Below the pieces are notes generated by a model. That model worked only from the letters and a program-made list of their open reading frames with translations. It did not search any database and was not told the origin of the DNA. Positions 36,508 to 44,456 of a stretch of 61,394 nt of DNA are shown piece after piece (within the stretch, counting starts at the first letter, position 1; each line of letters opens with the position of its first letter). The stretch is taken from the NCBI GenBank assembly GCA_027451105.1, contig DAIDKB010000020.1:1-61394 (forward strand), written 5' to 3'. The position numbers and the translations under genes are program-made. The DNA is from a bacterium (GTDB lineage Bacteria > Patescibacteriota > Saccharimonadia > Saccharimonadales > Saccharimonadaceae).

Positions 36508-38460
36508 GTGTCGGCCAGTATTATCGTTCTTTATTTTCTGCCTTTTTTTAGCGCTCAGCCAATCGGCCAATCAATCCTTGTCAGCCAACCAATTCTGATT
36601 CTAGCCAGCCTCACGACTATTGTCGGGGTGGTTTTTTACATCTGGTATCCTAAAAAACCGGTGGCTTTCCCGTATTCGCTGATTGTTTATCTGTTGTTGA
36701 CCGCCAGTGCCGGTGGCTTAATCGTCACAACCGGTGGTGCCAGCTCACCATTCTTGGCGCTTTGGATGCTAGTCGCTATCTTTGCTGGCTTATTTGGTAT
36801 TTGGGGACTTTTACCGATGCTAGTTGCTATCGGAGTTTTTGTAGCAGCTGAATACCTTAAGGGTCACTTTACGCCCGAACTTATCGTCCTGGTTAGCTTT
36901 GCCGGTTTACTGCCGCTAATCGCCAGTATGTTGATTTGGCACAGTAAATCCGATCGTTCAGACGAAAACGGTGGTGACCGCGCATATAAAGACCTGGCGC
37001 ACGAGCTCTCCCAAGTCGCATCACAATCCGAAGTTGTTATTAACGCCATCGGTGACGGGGTCATGGCGCTTGACGGTAAGGGTATGATTCAGCTGATTAA
37101 CCCAGCCGCTCAGCGCATTTTAGGCTGGGCCAAGCAAGATGCATTGGCGCTTAGCTATAAATCGGTTTTGACCCTTATCGATAAGGTTAATAAGCCACTC
37201 GACCCCAGCATGGATCCAGTCCAACAAGTCCTAAACAACAACCAGCAAGTTCGCAATAACGACTTAACGATTTCGTCCAAAACTGGCAAAAAAATGATGA
37301 CCTCACTGGTGGTTTCACCAGTTGGCGAGATGGGATCAGGTGTAATTATCGTTTTCCGCGATATTACCAAGGAAAAAGCCGAAGAGCGCGAACAAGCTGA
37401 GTTTATTAGCACCGCCAGTCACGAAATGCGTACTCCAGTTGCTTCAATCGAAGGCTATTTAGGCTTAGCACTAAACCCCAATACCGCCCAAATTGACGAT
37501 AAGGCGCGCGACTTTATCATGAAAGCACACGAAGCCGCCCAGCACCTGGGACGCCTCTTCCAGGACCTGCTAGACGTCTCTAAAGCCGATGATAGGCGAC
37601 TGGCTAACAATCCGAAGGTAGTTGATATCGTCACCTTTACCCACGACATCCTGCAAGGCTTTAACCAAAAAGCCGCCGACAAGGGTCTACGGCTGAAGTT
37701 TAACCCGATTCCAGATGACGGCTCGCGCCACATCGCACCGGTTTATCACATCAACCTGGACAACGACCACGTCCGCGAAATTATCGATAACCTGACCGAA
37801 AATGCCATTAAATATACTCCAGCTGGTGAAGTTACGGTTGATATTAGCGGCACCGACGATAAAGTCGTCGTTAGTATCAAGGACAGTGGTATCGGTATCC
37901 CAAGTGAGGACATGCCACATCTGTTTCAGAAGTTCTACCGCGTCGACAACGTTGATACCCGCGAAATCGGCGGTACTGGCCTAGGGCTCTATCTTTGTCG
38001 TCGGCTAGCTGAAACCATGGGTGGACGTATTTGGGCCGAAAGTGAATATAAAAAGGGCAGCACCTTCTTTCTAGAATTACCACGCATTAGTGCCCAGGAA
38101 GCCGCTGACTTAGCAGAACAACAAGCTCAAGCTGCTCAGGCCGCTGCTGCTCAAGCCGCCACCCAGGCAACAACTGGACCAGCGACCTTTAGCGCCGATC
38201 AAGCCGAAGTAGCTCCATCCCCAGCAGCCCCTACGGATGCACCTCAGCCAGCGACAACCGTCCCGAGGGGTGAAAGCCTAACCCCAGAACAAATTGCCGC
38301 TCACGTGGCCCAGCTTAAAGCCATGATTCAAGAGCAGCAAGCTACCACTGCTGCGCCAGCAACGGCAGCACCACAGGCCATGCCAACTGTGCCGCCAGCC
38401 GTCGTAACCGCTCCAACCGTCACAATTCCGCCACGTGACATGACGCAACCACCTCAATAA
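36508..38460 (+). CDS. sensor histidine kinase with PAS domain and Ala/Gln/Pro-rich tail
   Basis: A multi-pass membrane kinase of at least 650 residues. About six hydrophobic segments fill the first 150 residues; a PAS domain (about 175-290, GDGVMALDGKGMIQLINPAA) leads to the H-box TASHEMRTPV with His305, then NLTENAIKYT, DSGIGIPSEDM, LFQKFYR and GTGLGLYL. The last 120 residues are low-complexity Ala/Gln/Pro/Thr. The GTG at 36508 falls inside the first hydrophobic segment; the frame is open to 36439, so translation probably starts upstream (see findings). Its partner receiver is at 38513. Confidence 0.9.
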   Translation: MSASIIVLYFLPFFSAQPIGQSILVSQPILILASLTTIVGVVFYIWYPKKPVAFPYSLIVYLLLTASAGGLIVTTGGASSPFLALWMLVAIFAGLFGIWGLLPMLVAIGVFVAAEYLKGHFTPELIVLVSFAGLLPLIASMLIWHSKSDRSDENGGDRAYKDLAHELSQVASQSEVVINAIGDGVMALDGKGMIQLINPAAQRILGWAKQDALALSYKSVLTLIDKVNKPLDPSMDPVQQVLNNNQQVRNNDLTISSKTGKKMMTSLVVSPVGEMGSGVIIVFRDITKEKAEEREQAEFISTASHEMRTPVASIEGYLGLALNPNTAQIDDKARDFIMKAHEAAQHLGRLFQDLLDVSKADDRRLANNPKVVDIVTFTHDILQGFNQKAADKGLRLKFNPIPDDGSRHIAPVYHINLDNDHVREIIDNLTENAIKYTPAGEVTVDISGTDDKVVVSIKDSGIGIPSEDMPHLFQKFYRVDNVDTREIGGTGLGLYLCRRLAETMGGRIWAESEYKKGSTFFLELPRISAQEAADLAEQQAQAAQAAAAQAATQATTGPATFSADQAEVAPSPAAPTDAPQPATTVPRGESLTPEQIAAHVAQLKAMIQEQQATTAAPATAAPQAMPTVPPAVVTAPTVTIPPRDMTQPPQ

Positions 38461-38512
38461 GCACAAGAACTATAGTAATTTTAAAAGCCCTCGGGTACAA
38501 TAAAAGGTAATT

Positions 38513-39403
38513 ATGACAAAAATCCTGCTAGTAGAAGACGACAAAAGCTTACGCGAAATTTACGGTGTTAGGCTTCTTGCGGAAGGCTACGATATAGTGT
38601 CGGCTGGCGACGGCGAAGAAGCCCTTGCCATGGCCATCAAAGAACGCCCACAACTAATCGTTAGTGACGTGATGATGCCAAAGATTAGCGGCTTTGACAT
38701 GCTAGATATCCTTCGCAGTACTAGCGAGACAAAAGATATTAAAGTTATTATGATGACCGCCCTAAGCAGCGAAGATCAGCGTGCCCGTGGCGAAGCTCTT
38801 GGAGCCGATCGCTATCTAGTTAAATCACAAGTCGGTATTGAAGATGTCGTTCGCACTGTTCATGATGTTCTTGGTGACAGTCTGGCACCAGCACCAAATC
38901 TGGCGCAAGCCTTTGGCGCCGCCGCTCCATCAGCCGTTACTCGTCCAGCGCCAACTATGCCACAGCGCCCAACTGCACCAGTTATGCCTCAGCCAGCACC
39001 AGCTGCACCTGTCTACCAAGCGCCAGCCGCACCGGTTAACCCACTTCCACAGCCAACTGCGCCAGTTGCACCAGCACCTCAACCCGCCCCGCAATACCAG
39101 GCGCCGACTGCGCCTCAGCCAGCTCCAGCACCAACTGCACCTGTCTACCAAGCGCCAGCCGCCCCAGAGGTTAACACATTACCGCAGCCAACTGCACCAT
39201 TTAGCACTCAACGCCCAGCTTCACTCGGTGACCGCGTTATCCATCCGCTAACTGATCAACCACCAGCCGTTGACGTCGGTGATTTAATCAATCAAGAGCT
39301 AAACGGTACTACAATGCCATCAACCCCTGTTGCGCCCGCACCTCAAACAGGCGTACCACCGGCAAATAACGATTTTCAGATTCCGCCAACTCCTCAATTC
39401 TAA
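38513..39403 (+). CDS. response regulator receiver with long Pro/Ala-rich tail
   Basis: A receiver domain (residues 1-120) with EDD (9-11), phospho-acceptor Asp52 (VSDVMMP), Thr in MMTALSS and Lys in YLVKSQ. The remaining 175 residues are repeats of Pro, Ala, Gln and Thr (QPTAPV, APVYQAPAAP) with no output domain. A DNA-level duplication of about 70 bases builds the tail (38994-39063 and 39124-39198). TACAAT (38496-38501) precedes the ATG by 11 bases. It pairs with the upstream kinase, whose tail has similar composition. Confidence 0.9.
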   Translation: MTKILLVEDDKSLREIYGVRLLAEGYDIVSAGDGEEALAMAIKERPQLIVSDVMMPKISGFDMLDILRSTSETKDIKVIMMTALSSEDQRARGEALGADRYLVKSQVGIEDVVRTVHDVLGDSLAPAPNLAQAFGAAAPSAVTRPAPTMPQRPTAPVMPQPAPAAPVYQAPAAPVNPLPQPTAPVAPAPQPAPQYQAPTAPQPAPAPTAPVYQAPAAPEVNTLPQPTAPFSTQRPASLGDRVIHPLTDQPPAVDVGDLINQELNGTTMPSTPVAPAPQTGVPPANNDFQIPPTPQF

Positions 39404-39430
39404 GACCCGTCATCTGCTATACTGATAACC

Positions 39431-40123
39431 ATGCCAACAGATGACCAACTTCGCCTCAATAAACACCTTGCCCTGCAACTAGGCGTATCTCGTCGTGAAG
39501 CCGACAATCTGATTAGCCAAGGTAAAGTTACAATTAATGGCCGCACGGCTGAGCTTGGCGCTCGTTTTGTAGCTGGCGACAAGATTATTGTTGATGGCCG
39601 ACCATTACAGGCCGATGTCACTTATCAATACCTTGCCCTTAACAAGCCGGTTGGCTATGTTTGTTCACGCCGCCAACAAGGTGATAGCCCGACTATCTAT
39701 GAACTGCTCCCAGCTGAGTACCGTCATCTCAAACCAGTCGGTCGCCTAGACCGTGACAGTAGCGGTATTATTTTGCTAAGTAATGATGGTGATTTTGCCT
39801 TTAGGATGACTCATCCCAAATTTGCCAAGACTAAAATCTATAATGTCAGCCTCGATCACGACCTTGCACCGCTTCACCAACAGATGATAAGCGATTATGG
39901 CGTTAACCTAGAGGATGGGAAAAGCCTACTGCAACTTGAAAGAGCTAATGACACCAATAGAACAGATTGGATCGTCACCATGAAAGAGGGTCGTAACCGA
40001 CAAATTCGCCGTACCTTTGATTCTCTCGGTTACAATGTCGTCAGCTTGCGCCGTACCAATTTTGGTAATTATGCGGTCGGTGATATAAAGCCTGGCAAGT
40101 TCGAAATCGTCGATATTCGCTAG
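39431..40123 (+). CDS. RsuA/RluB-family rRNA pseudouridine synthase
   Basis: A 230-residue enzyme that converts specific uridines in rRNA to pseudouridine. An N-terminal S4 RNA-binding domain (LNKHLALQLGVSRREADNLI) is followed by LNKPVGYVCSR and the catalytic PVGRLDRDSSGIILLSNDG with its Asp, and ends with EGRNRQIRRTF. I cannot decide between RsuA, RluB, RluE and RluF types. TATACT at 39418-39423 lies seven bases before the ATG. Confidence 0.92.
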   Translation: MPTDDQLRLNKHLALQLGVSRREADNLISQGKVTINGRTAELGARFVAGDKIIVDGRPLQADVTYQYLALNKPVGYVCSRRQQGDSPTIYELLPAEYRHLKPVGRLDRDSSGIILLSNDGDFAFRMTHPKFAKTKIYNVSLDHDLAPLHQQMISDYGVNLEDGKSLLQLERANDTNRTDWIVTMKEGRNRQIRRTFDSLGYNVVSLRRTNFGNYAVGDIKPGKFEIVDIR

Positions 40124-40211
40124 GTGATATATCGCCCTGCAATAACCCCAAAAGTCCGGTCTCGCTTATGCTCGCAAAGATAAGCCATCTCTGTTATAAT
40201 TACGTCCAGTT

Positions 40212-41609
40212 ATGGCTTCAAAACTTCCTACAGTTGCGATTATTGGTCAAGCGAACGTCGGTAAGAGTTCGCTTTTTAATCGTCTGGTGCGCTCAAACCA
40301 AGCGATTGTCGCCCGTGAAGCTGGTACCACTCGTGATAACGTTTTAGGCCGTGTCGAGCACAAGTTTCACCAGTTTTGGCTAGTTGATACCGCCGGCCTA
40401 AAAGATGCCGCCGATGAATTTGAAGCCTCAATCCAAGATCAAATCACCGAGGCCGCCGACGCCGCCGATGTTATTCTGGTCGTTGTCGACAGTACCCAAT
40501 ATGTTAGCGACCAAGACCGCACGGTTGCCAAAAAGGCCCTTCGTAGCAAAAAGCCAGTCATCCTAGTCGTCAACAAGACCGACCTCAAAGAAAGTCTACC
40601 AAGCGACGAATTTAAGCGCCTGGGTATCAAAGAAATTATCCGTACCAGCGCCGAGCACAACCAGGGGACCAATACCGTCCTGGATGCCGTTGTAGCCTTG
40701 ATACCCGCCAAAAGCGAAGAAGCCCCCGACAATATCCTGCGCATCTCGCTAATTGGCCGTCCAAACGTCGGTAAAAGTTATCTGTTTAACACCCTGGCTG
40801 GCAAACAGCAGGCGATTGTCGCCAATATCGCTGGTACGACCCGCGACGTCAACCGCATCGCCGTCCGTTATGGCGCCCGTGATATCGAAATTCTCGATAC
40901 TGCCGGTATGCGTAAACCTGGCAAACAAGAGGTCGGTATCGAGAAATTTAGCGTCCTGCGCACCCTGCAGGCCATCGAAGAAAGCGACGTTTGCTTCCTT
41001 TTGATGGATGTTAACGAACTTAACACCCAGCTTGATCAACGCCTAGCTGGCATCATCGACGAAGCCGGCAAAGGCATGGTTATCGTCATCAGCAAGTGGG
41101 ATAGTGTTGAGGGCAAGGATGCCTATACTCGCGATGATTTAGCCCCAAAAATCTCGAACACTTTCAAATTTACACCTTGGGCGCCATTAATATTCACCAG
41201 TAGCGTGACTGGCCAAAACGTCACTAAATTGTTTGACCTTGCCCTCGATATCGACGCTCGTCGTAAACAAGAGCTTAAAACCCGCGAACTTAACGATTTA
41301 CTGCAAAAGCTTATTCAGCGCCACCCGCCAGCCGGCCTTAAAAACACCCATCCAAAACTGCGCTACATCGTCCAGACCGACGTTTCACCACCTTGGTTTG
41401 TCATCTACGGCAGCAACCTGAAGTTTATTCACTGGAGCTACAAACGCTACCTGGAGCGCCATGTCCGCGAGACTTTTAACTTTGCTGGTACACCAATTCG
41501 GTTTAGCTTCCGCGATGAAAAGCAGATCAAAGCTAACCGCGAAAAAGAACAACTGCAAAAAGACAAGCTGACTAAAAAAGCTGAATCAACCGACGAATCT
41601 AAGCTTTAA
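40212..41609 (+). CDS. der: ribosome biogenesis GTPase Der (EngA)
   Basis: A GTPase with two tandem G domains and a C-terminal KH-like domain, 465 residues, needed for 50S assembly. First domain: GQANVGKSS, DTAGLKD, NKTD. Second domain: GRPNVGKSY, DTAGMRK, SKWD. The C-terminus has HPKLRYIVQTDVSPPWFVIY and RYLERHVRETFNFAGTPI, normal for Der. TATAAT (40195-40200) precedes the ATG by 11 bases. Confidence 0.96.
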   Translation: MASKLPTVAIIGQANVGKSSLFNRLVRSNQAIVAREAGTTRDNVLGRVEHKFHQFWLVDTAGLKDAADEFEASIQDQITEAADAADVILVVVDSTQYVSDQDRTVAKKALRSKKPVILVVNKTDLKESLPSDEFKRLGIKEIIRTSAEHNQGTNTVLDAVVALIPAKSEEAPDNILRISLIGRPNVGKSYLFNTLAGKQQAIVANIAGTTRDVNRIAVRYGARDIEILDTAGMRKPGKQEVGIEKFSVLRTLQAIEESDVCFLLMDVNELNTQLDQRLAGIIDEAGKGMVIVISKWDSVEGKDAYTRDDLAPKISNTFKFTPWAPLIFTSSVTGQNVTKLFDLALDIDARRKQELKTRELNDLLQKLIQRHPPAGLKNTHPKLRYIVQTDVSPPWFVIYGSNLKFIHWSYKRYLERHVRETFNFAGTPIRFSFRDEKQIKANREKEQLQKDKLTKKAESTDESKL

Positions 41610-41615
41610 GAAGTC

Positions 41616-42149
41616 TTATCGTAAAACTAGTGAAGTATTAGCCTGCGATCGCCTAGGGGACCGCGTTTTAATATCTAGACGCATATAAGGTATTTCCGCA
41701 TACTCGGGAACAATCTCATCACACACAAAGCCCAAATGAGCATAAAAGCCCATTGAATCCTGTAATGCTCGCAGTCGCAAAGCTTCGAGGCCTTGCTCGC
41801 TTGCCGTTTGGGCTAGGTTATCAATCATAAAGCGACCGACACCTTGTCCGCGCACTGCATCGGCTACCACTAGGCGCTCAATTAATGCGCAGCCTCTCAT
41901 TCGATAGCGCCCGTCATAGCAAGCCACCGCCACGGTGTCGTTTGACTCGGTTTTGGCAATAAATGCCCGACGACGGTCAACTACGAAATCGTTAATTAGC
42001 CTTGCATTCAGCCTTTGTATTTCGGGGCCACGATACTGATCGCCCTCAAAAATTGGTTGATTATAGAGTCGAAGCGCCTCCAAAACCGCCCCATCAGATT
42101 GCTGATGTACGAATTTTGGCATAGTTATCTCGGCAAACTCCAGTTGCAT
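41616..42149 (-). CDS. GNAT-family N-acetyltransferase
   Basis: A 177-residue acetyl-CoA-dependent acetyltransferase. The core strand and acetyl-CoA loop VVADAVRGQGVGRFMIDNLA is clear, with ALRLRALQDSMGFYAHLGFV near the end. The N-terminal region resembles ribosomal-protein/ArgA-type GNATs, but the substrate is not evident. A TATAGT box eight bases before the ATG at 42149 supports this start rather than the internal Met at 42122. It converges with der. Confidence 0.85.
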   Translation of the reverse strand: MQLEFAEITMPKFVHQQSDGAVLEALRLYNQPIFEGDQYRGPEIQRLNARLINDFVVDRRRAFIAKTESNDTVAVACYDGRYRMRGCALIERLVVADAVRGQGVGRFMIDNLAQTASEQGLEALRLRALQDSMGFYAHLGFVCDEIVPEYAEIPYMRLDIKTRSPRRSQANTSLVLR

Positions 42150-42199
42150 AAACAGATACTATACAACTTATACATAAATTACGCTATACCTATATATCA

Positions 42200-42228
42200 T
42201 TGACATTTTAAGGTGTTAGTGCTATAAT
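42200..42228 (+). promoter_or_regulatory. consensus sigma70 promoter of mini-gene H
   Basis: TTGACA (42200-42205), 17 bases, TATAAT (42223-42228): both boxes match the consensus perfectly. Confidence 0.9.
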
Positions 42229-42236
42229 CGCCTCTG

Positions 42237-42259
42237 GTCGCCGACAGTCGGCGACTTTT
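42237..42259 (+). promoter_or_regulatory. leader hairpin with U-run before mini-gene H
   Basis: GTCGCCGA (42237-42244) pairs with TCGGCGAC (42248-42255) and is followed by TTTT. Placed in the leader a few bases after the transcript start, it resembles an early attenuator. Confidence 0.6.
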
Positions 42260-42280
42260 GACAGAACGGAAAAGAAACCA

Positions 42281-42727
42281 ATGACGCTTGCAGTCGAGAC
42301 AGACGCGAACACGAAGACCGAGTACGTGGCCGCGCTCTACTGCCCGACCGACGACAAGATGCCCGAATCGGCATCGGTCATCCTGACCCTTCAGCCACCG
42401 GCAGAGGCCGACAGTCTGCCGTTCCGCTTCAGGGCATTCGTTCCCAAGCACGACCAGCAGCCGCATGTCCTCGAGGGTCACACACTCCTCAAGGAGTACA
42501 CCATCGAGGCGGCCGCCTTCCTGGCGGAATGCAAGATGTACACGCCCTCGGGCATGCACGTCAGTGATGACGGCATGGAACTGACGGCGTACTACCCGCA
42601 CGGCTACAGCAACGTGGCCATGGCCTACATGCGGAGCACGCTCAAGGAACGCGTCGAAGCGGCTTGCCGTCAGGCGGAGTCGCAGTACCGCAAGAACACC
42701 AGCACCCTCCTCATCGAGCCGCGCTAG
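42281..42727 (+). CDS. GC-rich orphan mini-gene H, 148-residue protein
   Basis: A 148-residue soluble protein not recognised, with a beta-rich first half (SASVILTLQPPAEADSLPFR, then HVLEGHTLLKEYTIEAA) and a helical end (YMRSTLKERVEAACRQAESQ). 40 of 60 bases at 42361-42420 are G or C. The gene has a perfect promoter, GGAAAAGA before its ATG, a leader hairpin, and a 14-bp terminator. GACAGAACGGA in the leader (42260-42270) is an exact complement of TCCGTTCTGTC after the terminator (42799-42809), the longest such match among the mini-genes. Confidence 0.65.
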   Translation: MTLAVETDANTKTEYVAALYCPTDDKMPESASVILTLQPPAEADSLPFRFRAFVPKHDQQPHVLEGHTLLKEYTIEAAAFLAECKMYTPSGMHVSDDGMELTAYYPHGYSNVAMAYMRSTLKERVEAACRQAESQYRKNTSTLLIEPR

Positions 42728-42745
42728 TCGCTACCAAGGCTGATA

Positions 42746-42786
42746 GTACCGGCCCCGACGTCAGCAATGACTGTCGGGGCCGGTAC
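42746..42786 (+). terminator. 14-bp hairpin after mini-gene H
   Basis: GTACCGGCCCCGAC pairs perfectly with GTCGGGGCCGGTAC around a 13-base loop. The U-run comes 24 bases later (TCTTTTT) after the leader-complementary segment. Confidence 0.75.
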
Positions 42787-42826
42787 CTGAGGAATTTCTC
42801 CGTTCTGTCTTTTTCCAAGAATTATC

Positions 42827-42860
42827 AATATACCACACAGTTACGTGCGGTATATTTTAT
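42827..42860. terminator. hairpin between convergent mini-genes H and D
   Basis: AATATACC and GGTATATT enclose a partly paired loop and are followed by TTAT on the plus strand. It may act as a back-up terminator for mini-gene H. Confidence 0.45.
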
Positions 42861-42876
42861 GTCTAAAAATAGAAGG

Positions 42877-42902
42877 TCCCCGTACTCGGTTGAGTACGGG
42901 GA
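42877..42902 (-). terminator. intrinsic terminator of mini-gene D
   Basis: TCCCCGTACTC/GAGTACGGGGA, 11 bp with a four-base loop, followed on the minus strand by CCTTCTATTTTT. Confidence 0.85.
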
Positions 42903-42933
42903 ACGCATCAAGCCTTGTGGGCCGGATGCGATT

Positions 42934-43284
42934 TTAGTGGTCGTGCGCGCCCAAAGAGGCGTACACACCCATGCCCAGCAACAGGACGGCAGCCGGGGCG
43001 AAGACAGTCAGGCTATTGACACTACCGATCATGGCCGAAGCCAGGTGGTAGACCGCCGTTGCGCCCAGGATGGCATACAACACAACAGCTGTGTGCCAAC
43101 TGCGAACCCGGTCCTCCGGGAAGCGCCTGGATAGGTCCTTGTTGGCCCACCACACCAGCGCCAGTCCCAGCATAGCGACCAGCCCGGCCAGGTAGTTGCC
43201 AGCCAGTGGCCATCCATCAGCCGACACGGTCAGCGCCGTGACATAGAGGGCCAGAAACGCGCCCACTAGGTAAAGAAGCTTCAT
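42934..43284 (-). CDS. GC-rich orphan mini-gene D, four-helix membrane protein
   Basis: A 116-residue integral membrane protein with four hydrophobic helices (about 2-22, 28-47, 63-83, 90-110) and a short basic loop (KDLSRRFPEDR). No family is recognised. AAGGAGG at ideal spacing and a TTGATA-17-TATAAT promoter drive it. Codon use is G/C-ending. It faces mini-gene H. A bulged match of leader GCCGATGTG to CGCATCCGGC after the stop could pair the ends, but is weaker than in other mini-genes. Confidence 0.65.
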   Translation of the reverse strand: MKLLYLVGAFLALYVTALTVSADGWPLAGNYLAGLVAMLGLALVWWANKDLSRRFPEDRVRSWHTAVVLYAILGATAVYHLASAMIGSVNSLTVFAPAAVLLLGMGVYASLGAHDH

Positions 43285-43330
43285 CTTGAACCTCCTTGTT
43301 CAGAAACAGCTTGTCATGGACACATCGGCG

Positions 43331-43359
43331 ATTATAAAATATATCGTCAATATTATCAA
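43331..43359 (-). promoter_or_regulatory. sigma70-type promoter of mini-gene D
   Basis: On the minus strand TTGATA (43359-43354) and TATAAT (43336-43331) are 17 bases apart. It backs onto the pth promoter. Confidence 0.8.
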
Positions 43360-43378
43360 TGGTTTAGAATGGTAGTAT

Positions 43379-43939
43379 ATGAAAATCATTTTTGCCCAAG
43401 GCAACCCGGGCCAGACTTATGCCCAGACCCGCCATAATATTGGGTTTTTAGTACTTGACCAGCTAGCCGCGTCGGCCAACCTAAAATGGTCCGAAAAGGC
43501 CAAATTTAAGGCACAAATTGCCGAGACTGCCATTGCTGGCGAAAAAGTTCTATTAGTTAAACCAACGACTTTCTACAACGAGACCGGCCTCAGCGCCCGG
43601 GCACTAACTGATTTTTATGATATCGATATCAGCCGCGACTTTTTAGCGGTTCACGATGACCTGGCCTTGCCGTTTGGCACCATCCGCAACCGCAGACAGG
43701 GGAGTGATGCGGGCAATAATGGTATCAAATCACTAAATAGCCATCTTGGCGAAAACTATCACCGAATCCGTATCGGTATACATAATGATTTACGTAGCCG
43801 TATCAGCGACGCCGATTTTGTACTCGGTCGTTTTTCGTCTGAAGAAAATCTTGAGCTTGAAGCAATCATCGGTAAGACTATAGAATTAATTACAAGCTTT
43901 GTTGCAGGTGAACTGATAGCCACTACGCACGTAAAGTAA
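43379..43939 (+). CDS. pth: peptidyl-tRNA hydrolase
   Basis: An enzyme that frees tRNA from prematurely released peptidyl-tRNA, 186 residues. QGNPGQTYAQTRHNIGFLV holds the catalytic His near residue 20, KPTTFYNETGLS and HDDLALPFGTIRNRRQGS, then AGNNGIKSL complete the family pattern. TAGAAT at 43365-43370 is eight bases before the ATG with no Shine-Dalgarno. It is a normal housekeeping gene set between GC-rich mini-genes D and E. Confidence 0.95.
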   Translation: MKIIFAQGNPGQTYAQTRHNIGFLVLDQLAASANLKWSEKAKFKAQIAETAIAGEKVLLVKPTTFYNETGLSARALTDFYDIDISRDFLAVHDDLALPFGTIRNRRQGSDAGNNGIKSLNSHLGENYHRIRIGIHNDLRSRISDADFVLGRFSSEENLELEAIIGKTIELITSFVAGELIATTHVK

Positions 43940-43996
43940 ATGCCGGATTGAGTCACGATTACCTGTAAGGGTGCAGTCATTTATAGCTATAAAAAT

Positions 43997-44053
43997 AGCC
44001 GTGATCACTGCGGGCGGCATGACTTGCAGTCGCGCGCGCAGTGATCATCGGCT
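43997..44053 (-). terminator. intrinsic terminator of mini-gene E
   Basis: AGCCG..GATCACTGCG pairs with CGCAGTGATC.CGGCT; on the minus strand it is followed by ATTTTTAT. The right arm's CGGCTAT is repeated in the gene's leader. Confidence 0.85.
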
Positions 44054-44054
44054 C

Positions 44055-44336
44055 TCATCGTTCTTGCGGGAAATCGCCGTGGGCGATGACCTTACAGCTG
44101 AGGACCTGGCCGGCTTCGACCAACTGGCTGCTCACACCCAACGGTGTAAACTCGCCGTCGATCTTGAATGACCAGGAATATCCCTGGGGGGCCGACTCGC
44201 CGTCGATTGAAGTGACAAACATCCCGAACTCCGGGTGAACAGTCCCTTCGACGACGTGATTGTTGGCCTCGAGAACCGCCAGGAAGGTCATACCTTCCTC
44301 GGTGGCCGTCACGATGTGTCGCATCTCGTCCTGCAT
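44055..44336 (-). CDS. GC-rich orphan mini-gene E, DUF4430-like small protein
   Basis: A 93-residue protein whose second half resembles DUF4430, a small beta domain related to cobalamin-carrier proteins and often found on surface proteins: GMFVTSIDGESAPQGYSW, then SFKIDGEFTPLGVSSQLVEA and GQVLSCKV fit its Trp-x-Asn/Asp-Gly-x and 'Gly-asp' spacing. Here it has no signal peptide or partner domain, so it would be cytoplasmic. It has its own promoter, a leader of about 55 bases and a strong terminator, and high GC. A GGAG lies 13 bases before the ATG, farther than usual. Confidence 0.6.
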   Translation of the reverse strand: MQDEMRHIVTATEEGMTFLAVLEANNHVVEGTVHPEFGMFVTSIDGESAPQGYSWSFKIDGEFTPLGVSSQLVEAGQVLSCKVIAHGDFPQER

Positions 44337-44399
44337 GTTGCTTCACGCTCCATCAGAGGGATAGCCGTCAGCCACAAGAACGTAGACTGACATTTATTA

Positions 44400-44429
44400 A
44401 TTATAACATTTTTTATAGTATTTTGTCAA
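44400..44429 (-). promoter_or_regulatory. sigma70-type promoter of mini-gene E
   Basis: On the minus strand TTGACA (44429-44424), 18 bases, TATAAT (44405-44400). Confidence 0.8.
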
Positions 44430-44456
44430 TACAGGGCAAGCCGCTTACATGAAAAA

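Noticed and set aside
39003-39198. Pro/Ala codon repeats in the receiver tail as a possible minisatellite or repeat array
   Set aside because: The repeats stay in frame and build a plausible low-complexity protein tail, so they are coding.
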